From Bacteroidales bacterium UBA2712 (GTDB lineage: Bacteria; Bacteroidota; Bacteroidia; Bacteroidales; Paludibacteraceae): a DNA stretch of 64,000 nucleotides. Of this stretch, positions 42,944 to 53,500 are shown one piece after another. The stretch spans positions 62,001 to 126,000 of the forward strand of contig DEKW01000013.1 of the NCBI GenBank assembly GCA_002354055.1. Direction: 5' to 3'. The notes under the pieces were generated by a model that did not search any database, had not been told where the DNA came from, and was given only the letters and a program-made list of their open reading frames with translations. The position numbers and the translations under genes are program-made. How positions within the stretch are numbered: position 1 is the stretch's first letter; each line of letters starts with the position of its first letter.

Positions 42944-43576
42944 CTACTTGATCTTTCGGATCAACGTAAGTCCGTCTCGTAAAGGGAGGATGACCTGTTC
43001 AAAACGGTCGTCCTCTTTTAGTTTGTCGTTGAAGGCTCTGAGTCCCAAGGTCTGTTTGTCTTTGTCGTACGCCGGATCGATGATGTGGCCGTCCCAGAGG
43101 GTGTTGTCCGCCAATATAAATCCGCCTACCGGGACCAAAGGATAAACGGCATCCAGATACGTGCAATATTCTCGTTTGTCCGCATCGATAAAGACCAAAT
43201 CAAAGACTTGGTCCTTCAAATCACCAATTACCAATTTACAATCACCAATGCGCAATTCTATACGCTCACATAAAGGTGAGCGGGACAAATTCCGCTGTAT
43301 CGTCTCTTCCAACTCGTCGTTATGCTCGATGGTAATAAGTTTGCCGCCTTCGGCCAATCCTTCTGCCAGACAGAGTGCGCTATAGCCTGTGAAGGTCCCC
43401 AACTCCAAAATCCGCTTCGGCTGAATCATATGACTCAGCATACTCAACACGCGCCCCTGCACGTGCCCGCTCAACATGTGCGGGTTTAATATATGAACGT
43501 GCGTGTCACGCGTGATAGCCTCCAAAACCTCATTTTCCGGACTTGTGTGGAGGGAAATATACTCTTCAAGTGTCAT
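42944..43576 (-). CDS. Class I SAM-dependent O-methyltransferase
   Basis: 210 residues from ATG 43576; an upstream in-frame ATG would start inside the promoter. SAM-binding motif RILELGTFTGYSALCLAEGL (about 58-77), the acidic TIEHNDE motif, metal-site FIDADKREYCTYLD and ADNTLWDG fit the COMT-like family. It methylates hydroxyls of catechol-type or related small molecules. A loop before the FIDAD strand (IGDCKLVIGDLKDQ) is encoded by quasi-tandem ACCAATTA words. It is a single-gene transcript. Confidence 0.92.
   Translation of the reverse strand: MTLEEYISLHTSPENEVLEAITRDTHVHILNPHMLSGHVQGRVLSMLSHMIQPKRILELGTFTGYSALCLAEGLAEGGKLITIEHNDELEETIQRNLSRSPLCERIELRIGDCKLVIGDLKDQVFDLVFIDADKREYCTYLDAVYPLVPVGGFILADNTLWDGHIIDPAYDKDKQTLGLRAFNDKLKEDDRFEQVILPLRDGLTLIRKIK
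43221..43250. repeat. Quasi-tandem AT word inside the O-methyltransferase gene
   Basis: TCACCAATTACCAATTTACA followed by ATCACCAATG: variants of a 7-9 bp CACCAATT word. It looks like the intergenic words elsewhere in the window but is read in frame as IGDCKLVIGD. Confidence 0.65.
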
Positions 43577-43595
43577 TTTGTTACAAAATTTGCTG

Positions 43596-43627
43596 CAAAA
43601 GTATAAAAAAATTTGCATATATCCAAA
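43596..43627 (-). promoter_or_regulatory. Promoter of the O-methyltransferase gene
   Basis: On the minus strand TTTG 43627-43624 and TACTTTTG 43603-43596, 20-base spacer. It overlaps physically with the divergent Lrp promoter, so the two cannot be occupied at once. Confidence 0.8.
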
Positions 43628-43643
43628 AAAAACTATATCTTTG
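43612..43643 (+). promoter_or_regulatory. Promoter of the Lrp-trpS transcript
   Basis: TTTG 43612-43615, 20-base spacer, TATCTTTG 43636-43643. Start of transcription near 43650 and ATG at 43673. Confidence 0.8.
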
Positions 43644-43672
43644 CAGCAAAATTTAAACGTTTTACTATTTAT

Positions 43673-44131
43673 ATGGAGAAAATAGACGAGTTAGATCGTA
43701 AAATTCTGAAGATCATCACTCAATCTGCGCGCATTCCGTTCAAGGATGTAGCAGAGCAATGTGGAGTCAGCCGCGCAGCGGTTCACCAACGTGTTCAGAA
43801 GATGTTCGATAACGGAGTTATTACCGGCTCCAGTTATCATGTTCAGCCGAAGATGTTGGGCTATCAGCTCTGCGTCTATATCGGTATTACGATGGAGAAG
43901 GCCTCGATGTCCAACCAGGTTATTACTGCTTTGCAGCAGATTCCGGAGGTTGTGGAGGCGCAATACACCCTCGGCGCGTTTGGTATCTTGATTAAGGTCT
44001 TTGCGCATGATAACGAGCACCTCCTCTCGCTCCTGACCACCAAGATTCAGGCTATTCCGGGCGTATCGGATACAACTACGTTAACGGCTCTCTCGCAGCC
44101 GATCTATCGTCAACTACCGATTGAGATTTAA
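43673..44131 (+). CDS. Lrp/AsnC family transcriptional regulator
   Basis: 152 residues from ATG 43673 (the longer start precedes the promoter). The N-terminal winged helix-turn-helix (DELDRKILKIITQSARIPF...CGVSRAAVHQRVQKM, about 5-50) and a C-terminal RAM ligand/oligomerisation domain (about 70-145) are clear. It may regulate amino-acid genes. It is adjacent to trpS (one-base gap) and shares a promoter region with the O-methyltransferase gene, which it could repress. Confidence 0.93.
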   Translation: MEKIDELDRKILKIITQSARIPFKDVAEQCGVSRAAVHQRVQKMFDNGVITGSSYHVQPKMLGYQLCVYIGITMEKASMSNQVITALQQIPEVVEAQYTLGAFGILIKVFAHDNEHLLSLLTTKIQAIPGVSDTTTLTALSQPIYRQLPIEI

Positions 44132-44132
44132 G

Positions 44133-45122
44133 ATGGAAAGAGTAATTAGTGGCATACGCCCGACGGGCAATTTACACCTCGGCAACTATTTTGGCGCCGT
44201 GAAGAGTTTTGTGAAGATGCAGGATGAGTACGACTGTATGTTCTTTATTGCCGATTGGCATTCGCTCACGACGCATCCTACGCCGGCTGATATCAAGAAA
44301 TCCGTCAAGACCATCCTTAGCGAGTATCTCGCTTGCGGTATCGACCCCGAGAAGGCGCCTATATACGTGCAATCTGACGTGAAACAGGTGCTCGAGCTCT
44401 ATCTGTATCTGAATATGAACGCGTATCTGGGCGAACTCGAGCGCGTTACGTCCTTCAAGGAGAAAGTGCGCAAACAGCCGGATAACGTCAATGCCGGTTT
44501 GCTGACGTATCCTTGCCTCATGGCGGCGGATATCCTGATGCATAAGGCGGACAAAGTGCCGGTGGGTAAGGATCAGGAGCAGAATATGGAGATGGCGCGA
44601 CTCTTTGCGCGGCGATTCAACCGCATATACGGAGTGGAGTACTTTAAAGAGCCGGCATCCTTCCATTTTGCTGACAAAGCGGTCAAAGTGCCGGGACTCG
44701 ACGGGACAGGAAAAATGGGTAAATCCGAAGGCAACTGTCTCTATCTCTGCGACGACGAAAAGACGGTCACGAAGAAGATCATGCGCGCCGTAACGGATCA
44801 GGGACCGACCCAACTCAACCAGGAGAAACCCGAGGTTATCCAGAACCTCTTTACCCTTTGCGAACTCCTTTGCGGCAAGGAAGCGGCGGAGTATTACAAT
44901 GACCTTTACAACCGCATGGAGATCCGCTACGGAGATATGAAAAAACAGATGGCAGCGGATGCGAATATACTTCTTGCACCTATTCGTGAGCGTATTCTCG
45001 AATACTCTTCCGACGACGCACTCCTCGACCGGATCATGCGTCAGGGAGCCGAAGCAGCCTCTGAACGCGCAGAAAAAACGATTGAAGAAGTACGGGAAAT
45101 TATCGGCTTTAGAAAGATCTAA
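44133..45122 (+). CDS. trpS: Tryptophanyl-tRNA synthetase
   Basis: 329 residues from ATG 44133, one base after the Lrp stop. Class I motifs are SGIRPTGNLHLGNYFGAVKS (HIGH region, about 5-24) and KMGKSEGNCLYL (KMSKS). GKDQEQNMEMARLFARRFN is the tryptophan/ATP site region. It charges tRNA-Trp. Confidence 0.96.
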   Translation: MERVISGIRPTGNLHLGNYFGAVKSFVKMQDEYDCMFFIADWHSLTTHPTPADIKKSVKTILSEYLACGIDPEKAPIYVQSDVKQVLELYLYLNMNAYLGELERVTSFKEKVRKQPDNVNAGLLTYPCLMAADILMHKADKVPVGKDQEQNMEMARLFARRFNRIYGVEYFKEPASFHFADKAVKVPGLDGTGKMGKSEGNCLYLCDDEKTVTKKIMRAVTDQGPTQLNQEKPEVIQNLFTLCELLCGKEAAEYYNDLYNRMEIRYGDMKKQMAADANILLAPIRERILEYSSDDALLDRIMRQGAEAASERAEKTIEEVREIIGFRKI

Positions 45123-45138
45123 AATCCCGAATATCGAA

Positions 45139-45405
45139 ATGTCGAAATTTGTCCAAATATTACGCTATGTCTCCTTCCCTTTAGGGAGGGTTGTGGTGGG
45201 CTTATTGTTCTTTACCCTCGCTGCTTGCCATACTACCTCGCAAGCGCCTTTGGACGATGCCTACTACTGGCCGGACAAATCCGTACATACCGAGCATAGC
45301 GAGTCTAGTGCCCCTAGTGCATCTAGTGCTTCTAGTGCCCCTAGTATTCCAATCGAATACACCAACGTCCAGGACACCACCGTCACCATCAAAATTAAAC
45401 GATGA
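45139..45405 (+). CDS. Small lipoprotein with Ser/Ala/Pro repeat and REP-derived signal peptide
   Basis: 88 residues from ATG 45139. The signal peptide ends in a lipobox FTLAAC, and its middle (SFPLGRVVVG) is encoded by a REP-like palindrome. After the Cys comes a short acidic/aromatic part (DDAYYWPDKS), a five-unit Ser/Ala/Pro repeat and a strand-like end VQDTTVTIKIKR. The stop overlaps the next gene's start (ATGA). Function is unknown; the coupling suggests work with the FadL-like outer-membrane protein. Confidence 0.72.
   Translation: MSKFVQILRYVSFPLGRVVVGLLFFTLAACHTTSQAPLDDAYYWPDKSVHTEHSESSAPSASSASSAPSIPIEYTNVQDTTVTIKIKR
45171..45200. repeat. REP-like palindrome inside the lipoprotein signal peptide
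   Basis: CTCCTTCCCTTTAGGGAGGG followed by TTGTGGTGGG. CCCTTTAGGG is the palindromic core. It is nearly the same as the element at 53537-53569. Palindromes of this type are a common intergenic repeat in Bacteroidota genomes. Confidence 0.8.
45304..45348. repeat. 9-bp tandem repeat in the lipoprotein gene
   Basis: Five in-frame 9-bp units (TCTAGTGCC, CCTAGTGCA, TCTAGTGCT, TCTAGTGCC, CCTAGTATT) encoding SSA/PSA triplets. Copy changes would keep the frame. Confidence 0.9.
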
Positions 45406-46742
45406 GAAAATTCCTAAACATATGGTTCTGTATTCTGTCAGTCTGCAGGACGGTCTGTGTTCTGTCAGCGTTAGCGATCTGTGGGGTAGGCTTCTCTCAG
45501 GACTACACCCGTCTCTCCGAGCGCACGATTATCGGAACGGCGCGTTATGTTGGTATGAGCGGCGCGATGACGGCTATCGGTGGTGACCCTTCGGCGGTGA
45601 CGGATAACCCTGCAGGACTAGGTCTTTACCGTCGTGCAGAAGCGATGGTCACGATGGATATCGGTATTGACAAAACCCTTCAGACCGGGCAAGACCAAGC
45701 AGGAAAAACGCTTCGTTTCTCGCTCGCGCAGGCTTCTGCAGTATTCTCTCTGGGAGATTTCAGCAAGGACAAAGGTCTCATCGCATATAATTTCATGATC
45801 TCTTATAAGCGTCATCGTACGTCGATGCACGATTATATTGGATATGCAGGCTCAGGTAAGGCGCTTGCGCCGCTGTTGATGGCCTCCGAAGCAGAATGGG
45901 ATATAGCTATTCCGTATCATCGCATACATGACTCCAATACCCTAAGTCTCTACGAACGCGGTCAGGCAAATGAGTTTGGGCTGGATTGGGCAATGAACTA
46001 TTCCAACAAACTCTATTTCGGCCTGGGGCTCCGCATCCATTCTTATACCTTGACGGAAGATGCGTTCTATGAGGAATATTACGGCAAAGAGTATTTGAAA
46101 AACAAGTCCTATGTCTCTCATTCCGGTGTAGGAGTTGGGGCGACTGCGGGTCTGATTTACCGGCCTTTGAGTTGGTTGCGTCTCGGGGTTGCAATCCATA
46201 CGCCTACTTTAGGTTCTTTGCGCACCTCTACGGATGGTAAACTGCAGACCATGGTCGATTCGTTGGGCACTTCCTATGCGCCCTCGCTGGCTTTCCGTGC
46301 TACGGATTTCCATCTGCCCGTGCATCTCTCTACTTCAGCGGCTTTCCAGATTGGCGCATATAGTATGATTGCGCTGCAATATGACCTCTATAAGCAGCAA
46401 CAATCGCCGATGATTCATTCTCTCCGCGCAGGTGTGGAAGTCATTCCGGTAATGGGAATGTACATCAACGCCGGCTATGCCTGTGAGAGCACCTTTAAGA
46501 AGGAAGGCTCACCGGTTTTGATGGATCCTACTTTCGAGCGTCAGGATACGTATTCTCAATTCCCCCGCACAGCCCAGTATGCCTCGGTGGCATTGGGTTA
46601 CCGCGGTTCGTTTATAATGGTTCAGGCGGCGTACCAATATCGCTGGCAACATATAGATCTTTTTGCCCACGAAAACGCCGCTCCGTATGATATTAACGCA
46701 ACAACCCACCGCATTGTGATAACAATCGGTTGGCACAGATAA
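45402..46742 (+). CDS. OmpP1/FadL/TodX-like outer-membrane protein
   Basis: 446 residues. An N-terminal signal region ends near GVGFSQD. The family motif GMSGAMTAIGGDPSAVTDNPAGLG (about residues 50-73) with its NPAG element is characteristic of FadL-like proteins, followed by a barrel ending TTHRIVITIGWHR. Members let hydrophobic compounds pass the outer membrane, although many Bacteroidota paralogues have unknown substrates. It is coupled to the lipoprotein by a 4-base overlap. Confidence 0.85.
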   Translation: MRKFLNIWFCILSVCRTVCVLSALAICGVGFSQDYTRLSERTIIGTARYVGMSGAMTAIGGDPSAVTDNPAGLGLYRRAEAMVTMDIGIDKTLQTGQDQAGKTLRFSLAQASAVFSLGDFSKDKGLIAYNFMISYKRHRTSMHDYIGYAGSGKALAPLLMASEAEWDIAIPYHRIHDSNTLSLYERGQANEFGLDWAMNYSNKLYFGLGLRIHSYTLTEDAFYEEYYGKEYLKNKSYVSHSGVGVGATAGLIYRPLSWLRLGVAIHTPTLGSLRTSTDGKLQTMVDSLGTSYAPSLAFRATDFHLPVHLSTSAAFQIGAYSMIALQYDLYKQQQSPMIHSLRAGVEVIPVMGMYINAGYACESTFKKEGSPVLMDPTFERQDTYSQFPRTAQYASVALGYRGSFIMVQAAYQYRWQHIDLFAHENAAPYDINATTHRIVITIGWHR

Positions 46743-46992
46743 AAAATAGCGTCTTGCATAACAATAGGAACCGGAAAACTCAACAAAAAACAACTAACCG
46801 AGTGCAAATGCTTCACTAATGGCGTGCCGGTACTCTACGCCGTGACCCCGTGCATTGGATTAGCTTACATTCCTAATCCCCGGGTAGCGATGAGGTGGCC
46901 GGATTACAGAGGAAAAAGCAGGCCTCAAATCCTATTCTCAGGAAGTTTTCTCGAGTAAAAAGTTATGCGGACGCTTTTTTTGTGCCCTTTTA
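46743..46992. other. Non-coding stretch with small hairpins, no gene seen
   Basis: This 250-base stretch has no credible reading frame. It holds two short hairpins, GGCGT/ACGCC (near 46823-46843) and GGATTAG/CTAATCC (near 46857-46879), and ends with AAAAAGTTATGCGGACGCTTTTTTT, a possible terminator for the FadL-like gene. It looks like decayed or structured sequence; I could not assign it to an RNA family. Confidence 0.5.
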
Positions 46993-47024
46993 TTTGCATA
47001 TTTCAAAAATTCTTTGTACCTTTG
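46993..47024 (+). promoter_or_regulatory. Promoter of the structured leader/giant protein
   Basis: TTTG 46993-46996, 20-base spacer, TACCTTTG 47017-47024. It is perfect to consensus but about 500 bases from the next start codon, far more than any other promoter here. Confidence 0.85.
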
Positions 47025-47030
47025 CACCCG

Positions 47031-47483
47031 CAAAGGTTTGAATTAAACGACTCGCTTTTCTTTTAAAAGCCAAACAAGCAGCCCAAACAACTGGGAAATA
47101 GATCGATGTCCTGACAGACAAACCGATTTGTATTGATTGTATAGTTAAGTTCATAGAGAAAGAGTAGTAACTCTCGTCACTCACTGACGTTAAACAGGAA
47201 CCCAGGTCTGACCTCACCGACAGCGTAAAAAAGCGGTGAGAAATATAGACATACAAGCGCAAGCGTGCGCCTAAAGAAAAGCGTAATAAGCCGAAAAGCT
47301 TGATACTTCAGAACTTCGACACTTCCTTAGTATCATGGATATAGGATCCATTGTTAACACAAGTACGGTTTATGCACGCTCACGTTGATAGCGTGAGTTT
47401 TCCGTGTATAGATTTGTGTTAACAAAGGTAGTCGAAGACCTTGAAGTATCAAATTGAAGCGAACGAAAGCCCGCGCTTTTTCG
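47031..47483 (+). ncRNA. Candidate structured non-coding RNA or long 5' leader
   Basis: Nested complementary segments define a 150-base structure. GATACTTC (47302-47309) pairs with GAAGTATC (47443-47450), CTTCGAC (47314-47320) with GTCGAAG (47431-47437), GTTAACACAA (47353-47362) with TTGTGTTAAC (47414-47423) perfectly, and TACGG with CCGTG inside. The apical sequence can fold as CTCACG/CGTGAG or as CACGCT/AGCGTG. A CGAAAGC-CCGC-GCTTTTTCG hairpin at 47464-47483 could terminate it. No tmRNA, RNase P or known riboswitch motif was recognised. It is either an independent RNA or a leader controlling the giant protein. Confidence 0.55.
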
Positions 47484-47529
47484 TATGTATATGGCTAAAA
47501 AAATACTCATCTTATAAAAATACACGCGT

Positions 47530-50500
47530 ATGAGACAAATTCTAACAATGGCATTGACGCTGCTGCTGGCGGTCGCGATGCAGGGACAAACAAGTATTCC
47601 GGCAATTTTCCAACGGACTCCGGATGTAGTAATTACTCCTTTGGAGCGGCATAACGCTACGTTGGCAAAGGGCCTGACTAAAGACGGCGTGACCTTCACC
47701 TTCGCACAAGGCAGCGGTACGCAAGCGCCTGAGTCGTTATATGATTATGCAGCGAAACCATATCTACAACTCTATCCCGGTAATACCATAACCATTTCTT
47801 GTGCGGATACGTTGCTGGGTATTTATTGGGGAGGAGAAGGTTATTGGAACGGGCATCTGGATTTAGCGGAGTCATATTCTTCCGGCAACGTTTATGTGGA
47901 TCCGAACACTTATGGCGAAAGAGCTTCCTATTGGTATGGCAAGACGACCGAGTTGACGTTTACGGTTAGCGAGTTCGGCTGGTCATTTGGTTGGAGTGGT
48001 TCAGGAGTACCTCCTTTCTCCATCTATTTAGCGAACCACCATGAGAGCATCACCCTTACCGATGGTAAAATTTGGCCGGACGCGGCATTGCTCTATGATT
48101 TTGACGGCAACGGATATAAGGGAGGATGGACTATTGACGATTATGCCAATGGTTTTGCTCCGAAGTCTTTTACCTGCATCCCCGGCAAATACTTCGGACA
48201 AAATGACAATTTGGTGCCGAACGGTTTTATGGAAGATGTGAACCGCGACGGCATTATTGATGGCGGTTGTTTTAATCATATAGGAATTGGTGGTAAAGTG
48301 GGTGCATGGAGCGCCATAGACGCGCGGGCTGCCATCAGTGAAGGCGATAGTTATCGAGTCGAAGACGCACTCTTGTTGCATAACTGTGACCTCAATAACG
48401 ACGGCAGACCGGACATGCTCCAGATAAACGGAATAAACGATAATTACTACTATAATATCCTTTACCAGCAGGCGGACGGTTCGTTCCTCACAGAGCGCAT
48501 GGAGATATATACGGAAGACGAATACCTGACGCAGTTTGATCCCGCTCAATGGAGTTCTGCTGAAACACAGAACACCTACGGTCTTTTCTTCCCGGAACCT
48601 CATATCTCTACGCCTATGTTGGGCGGCGTATCTATCAGTGAAGGGCATGCACCAAAACGCAGAGATATAGCCAAATCGCCCGGTATGGGAACAAGGGTAG
48701 ATGCCCCGACTAAGGCGATTGATATGAACGCCGACGGGCGTATAGACCTTGTGGACGAAGCGCAAGGTTTGGTCTTCTATAATATGGGTAATAACAAATG
48801 GGTGAGTTTCGATGCCGGAGGTGAGGTCCATACTGCCGACCTAAATAACGACGGATATATCGATTTTATCTACCCGGGTGTCAAACTGACAACACTTATC
48901 TATAATGGTAATGGCACCTATAAGCAGCAGGTGCTCTTCCAGAACATTCAAGTGGATAAAACGCTTTATGTCTATGACTTTGACCGTGACGGCGACGTGG
49001 ACATCTTGGTAACTTTCTCTGCCCCAGCTAACTCTACAGGCTATGCCTATACCATGTTCTTCCAAAACGACGGGCAAGGCAATTTTACCCAGATGGAGGA
49101 ACAGGATTCCGAAGAACTGCAACTTGTCTTTGCTGCTTGTCAAGATATTAACGGAGACGGCTATTACGACATGTTAGCATTCTCTTCCTTCTATTATGAC
49201 GATTATTACGGAAGCATCATTGGCGATGAGGTATATGTGCTTTATGGACAAGCCGGAATGAGTTTTGCTCCGGCGCAAAAACTCTATGATATTAACCTCA
49301 GCACGCTCGGCTTAGGGTGGAATTCCGCTTGGAGTGATTTGCGTCTGAATGTGGAGGATATAGATAATGACGGCAAGATGGAAGTGTGGGTGGTAAATGG
49401 CATAAATATACCAAACACCTATATCTACAAGCCGCAGGGCATGGTAGCCAATACCGCTCCGTCTGCTCCTGCGAAGCCGGAGATCATCTACGAGAACGGA
49501 ATGATGCGTGTGTCGTGGGGCGATGGCTCGGATGCTGAGACGATGACCAGCGACCTGACTTACGCGCTCCGTATCGGCACTACCTCCGGCGGTAACGAGA
49601 TCCTCACCTCTCATGCTAATGCCGATGGCTCCAGACGGGATTTCCTTGACGGCAATATGGGCAAGAATCATTCGTATGTGATCGACCTGCGTTCGTACGC
49701 GCCAAGCAATATATATGTCTCGGTACAAACGATTGACGCGCAGCATAAAGGCTCTGCTTGGTCTCAAGAGGCTGTCGTTCAACATAATACGTTGCCGGCA
49801 GTATTTGCTGTGGACAAGAAGCAAGTCCTTATCGGCGACACATTGCAAATCATCTTCACTGCGGTGGAGTCGTCTTATACGCACACATGGGATCTGGCGG
49901 GAGGACAAGAAGTAACTGCGCTGCCGCAATCGAAGAAGATTGTCTTCTCGGCTGAAGGCATCAAAACACTGACGCACACTGTTTCTGCGGCGGATGGCAC
50001 AACCGCGTCGTTCGTAGTGAATGTAGAAGTATTGCCCGTAAGTGCACAGTTAATGACCATCCCGAATGAGTTTGCGCCATGGAATAGCGAATCCAACATC
50101 TATACAAAGTATCTAAATACCTTTGCGGATTATAATTTCGACGGCTATTTAGATGCAGAATTCGAGAATGCGTTCTACAAAGGCGGGGATAATTATGCTT
50201 TAAACAAAGCCTCCGGCATCTGGAATACCGGTTTGCAGATAGGGAATGGTTTCTGGTTCGATTATACGCATAACGGCGCAGCGGATTTCGTATATGCAGT
50301 TCCCGGATGGGATGGAGATAATAGTTGTTGGGACTGCAACTATGCCTATATGCCGCATAACGGCACCAATAACCTCACCGCTACGCAGTCTGCAAGCGAG
50401 TTAAGCCCGTTGCACAGCCATCGGAGTGAAGGCGTATATATCTATGATATATTCCATGACGGTTATTTTGCAGGAATATCACTCCCCGATCTGACCAATA

Positions 50501-53500
50501 ATAATTATAATGATGCCGCTGTTCGTAATGCAGACGGATCATGGAGCGAGGTGAGTTTCACTGGTATTCCTGACGGATATTCCGGTTCCGGAAAAAGATT
50601 AGAATGTATCGGCGTACAAGACTTTGACCACGACGGTTTTGTGGACTTTGTGTTTGTGGATTATCGCACCAACCCGATTGCCTCACTGGTAGTGGCGCTA
50701 AATCAAGGCGGCGGAGTGTTTAATACCATCTCTATTCCGTTCACGCAAGCCTTGGCAAATGTCGATAACGCCGGAGATAAAAACGATAAAATAGATGTAC
50801 GTGAACCGGTGTTGACGGATATCAATAGTGACGGATATCTCGATATCGTTGCCTTCCGCGAAGACAAGGCACCGTATATCCTTTATAACGAAGCCAATGA
50901 GCGTTTCTCCGAGCCGGTTGTGCTGCCGTTGGGAGCAAACCGTGAGTTCTATACGGGTAGAATCAGACAGATTGCTGATATAGACAACAACGGCTATCCC
51001 GATATATTGATTTTACAAAGGCAAGTAAGCAAAGAAGGAGGGTATAGCGGATATACATATGGCGTATATGCTTATTTTATGGATGAAAGCGGAATAAAGA
51101 GCCATGGGACAATAACAACAGTAAGCGGCTATAATCAGTATGGTCGATTATCCACCTTCCGGGCACTTCATATTATGCCGGATGAATGGCTTGTGGTAGG
51201 CGATGGAAACGAAGGATACCGCGTGCAGGGTGCAGCGAATGAGCGTCCTTCTGCGCCTACGGGGCTGCGTGCCGTACAGACGGAGGATGGTCTGCTCATC
51301 GAGTGGAATGTCGCAGCTGATGATCATACGCCGGCTGCCCAAATGCGGTATAACCTCTCCGTCAAGCATGCGGGACAAACAGGCAACGGAGCCTTCGTCA
51401 TCAGTCCGCAGAACGGTCTGAATGCCAACGCGGCAGCTATTCCGACCTACCAATATATTGCAGCCAACCGATACTTCGTACCTATCTCTGCCCTCTCAGC
51501 CGGCAACTACGAGATACAAATACAGGCGGTGGATCTCCAAAACGCGATGAGTCTCTTTAGCGATGTTGTCTCCGTAGCTATCGACCGTGCGGTCATTGAT
51601 GCGCCGACCACGATTTGCTCCGACGATGAAGCCATCGTGAACTATATGGGCGAAGACCGTACGGGTACTCCGCAATGGGATTTCGACGGAGGCATAGCTA
51701 CCGGTTCGGGATTCGGACCATACCACGTAACTTGGGCTACGCCGGGTATCAAGACCATCGCACTCACACTTGGCGTAGAGACGTTCCAACGGACCATTTT
51801 AGTGGACAAGAATGAGACAGGAATAGCCCTTCCGCAATACCTCTTCGAGGGACATACAACCACCTTGGATTACCTGCCGAAAGATATGCAGGCGGAATGG
51901 CAACTCGATTATCGCGGACAGTGGCGCACGCTGGACGAGAACGGTATTAACGGTGTGATGAAGGACAAACTGTCCGTTAAAAACGGTGTCTTTACGGTAG
52001 GCAAGAACGCCTCAAGTGACGAGTATCTGCAATACACAACGCTGAAACTGACGCTTACCAACGCGAGTGGATGTACCTCTGTGATGCAACAGCCGCTCAC
52101 CATCTTGTCCGCAAATGAGATCCCGCAGATAGGTATCGTGGAACCCGATGCGAACGGACATAATGAGATTGTCTGGGGATGGACCGTCAACACAGCGATG
52201 TTCACTCAAGTAGAAGTGCTCAAGGAGACCAACATTTACAATCAGTTCGTTTCGTTGGGTGTTGTTCCGGCTACGGACGGCTATTTCACGGATCTCAGTT
52301 CGCAAGCTGACCAACGCGCCGAGCGCTATGCCATCGTCGGTATTATGGCAAACGGCGTAAAAGCGCCGCGAAGCAATGTGCATCAGACCGTGCACCTCAA
52401 TATCAACCGCGGTCTAACGGACAATACCTTTAACCTCATCTGGAATGCATACCAAGGCACAGAGATTGCTACTTATTCCATCCTCCGTGGCGCTTCCGCC
52501 GAGACGCTGCAACCGATTGCATCCCTCTCTGGCGCCAACACTTCCTATACCGATTATGCGCCATCCGATACGGAGACCTATTATGCGATTGAGTACTATC
52601 TCCCGGAGAATGAAGCTCCGGCGCCGAGACGCATGATTAATTCTGCGCTCTCAGCTAACAGCCGAAGCGGACGTTCAAATATTGTCAACCGCGCTGCGGC
52701 GAACACCATCGTTTATACGCAGTCGATGACGATTATGTCGTCCAATAAGCAGTATCGCACAACAGCGGAACAACCGATGTTGCTCCTTTACGCAGAGTTC
52801 AAACCGACCAACACCACCGTCAAGGCGACACAATGGGAGATTGCTAACGGCACAGATTTGGCAACCATTGATCCTTCATCGGGTTTGCTTACCGCGCGCA
52901 CACCGAATAACGGAGGAGTGGTAACGGTTAAAGCAACCGCCAAAGATGGTTCGGGCATAACCGCAACGCGTCAAATAACCATCGCCGCTATTCAAGGTAG
53001 CACGACGACCGATGATTTCTACTACACCATCCGTTTCCTCAATTACGATGGTGCAGTACTGCAATCGTCGCAAGTGCTCGAAGGTGACATGCCGGTTTAT
53101 AACGGTACGACACCCGCTAAACCCGAAGACGACAACTACACATACTCCTTCTCAGGTTGGTCTCCGGCTATAGCTTTGGCAACCGCCGATGCCGATTACA
53201 CGGCTGTTTTTGAGGCAACTCCGAAAACAGTAGTACAACCGAACTACCTGCCTTATGACTTACAGGCTTCTGTTAATGGCACTACAGTAACCTTCTCATG
53301 GAGCGTACAAGACCTGCCGACATATTTCGGTATCGGTATTTATTATGGTAGTCAAGAAGTGTTCTTAGGCACAACGATGAACAACAATACTTCGCTTATG
53401 CTTTCTTCCTTCTTTGAGCAATTCGGTACTTATACTTGGAAACTTTGCGGAGCAAATGAGAACCGCCAGCAGATTACCGAATGGGTTGATGGACCGGCCT

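Noticed and set aside
46990..47262. 90-codon minus-strand ORF in the gene-free region
   Set aside because: No promoter on that strand, no homology recognised, and it covers the plus-strand promoter and structured region.
47031..47483. tmRNA, RNase P RNA or 6S RNA
   Set aside because: The conserved tmRNA ends and tag frame and the RNase P GAGGAAAGUC core were not found; 6S could not be confirmed by eye.
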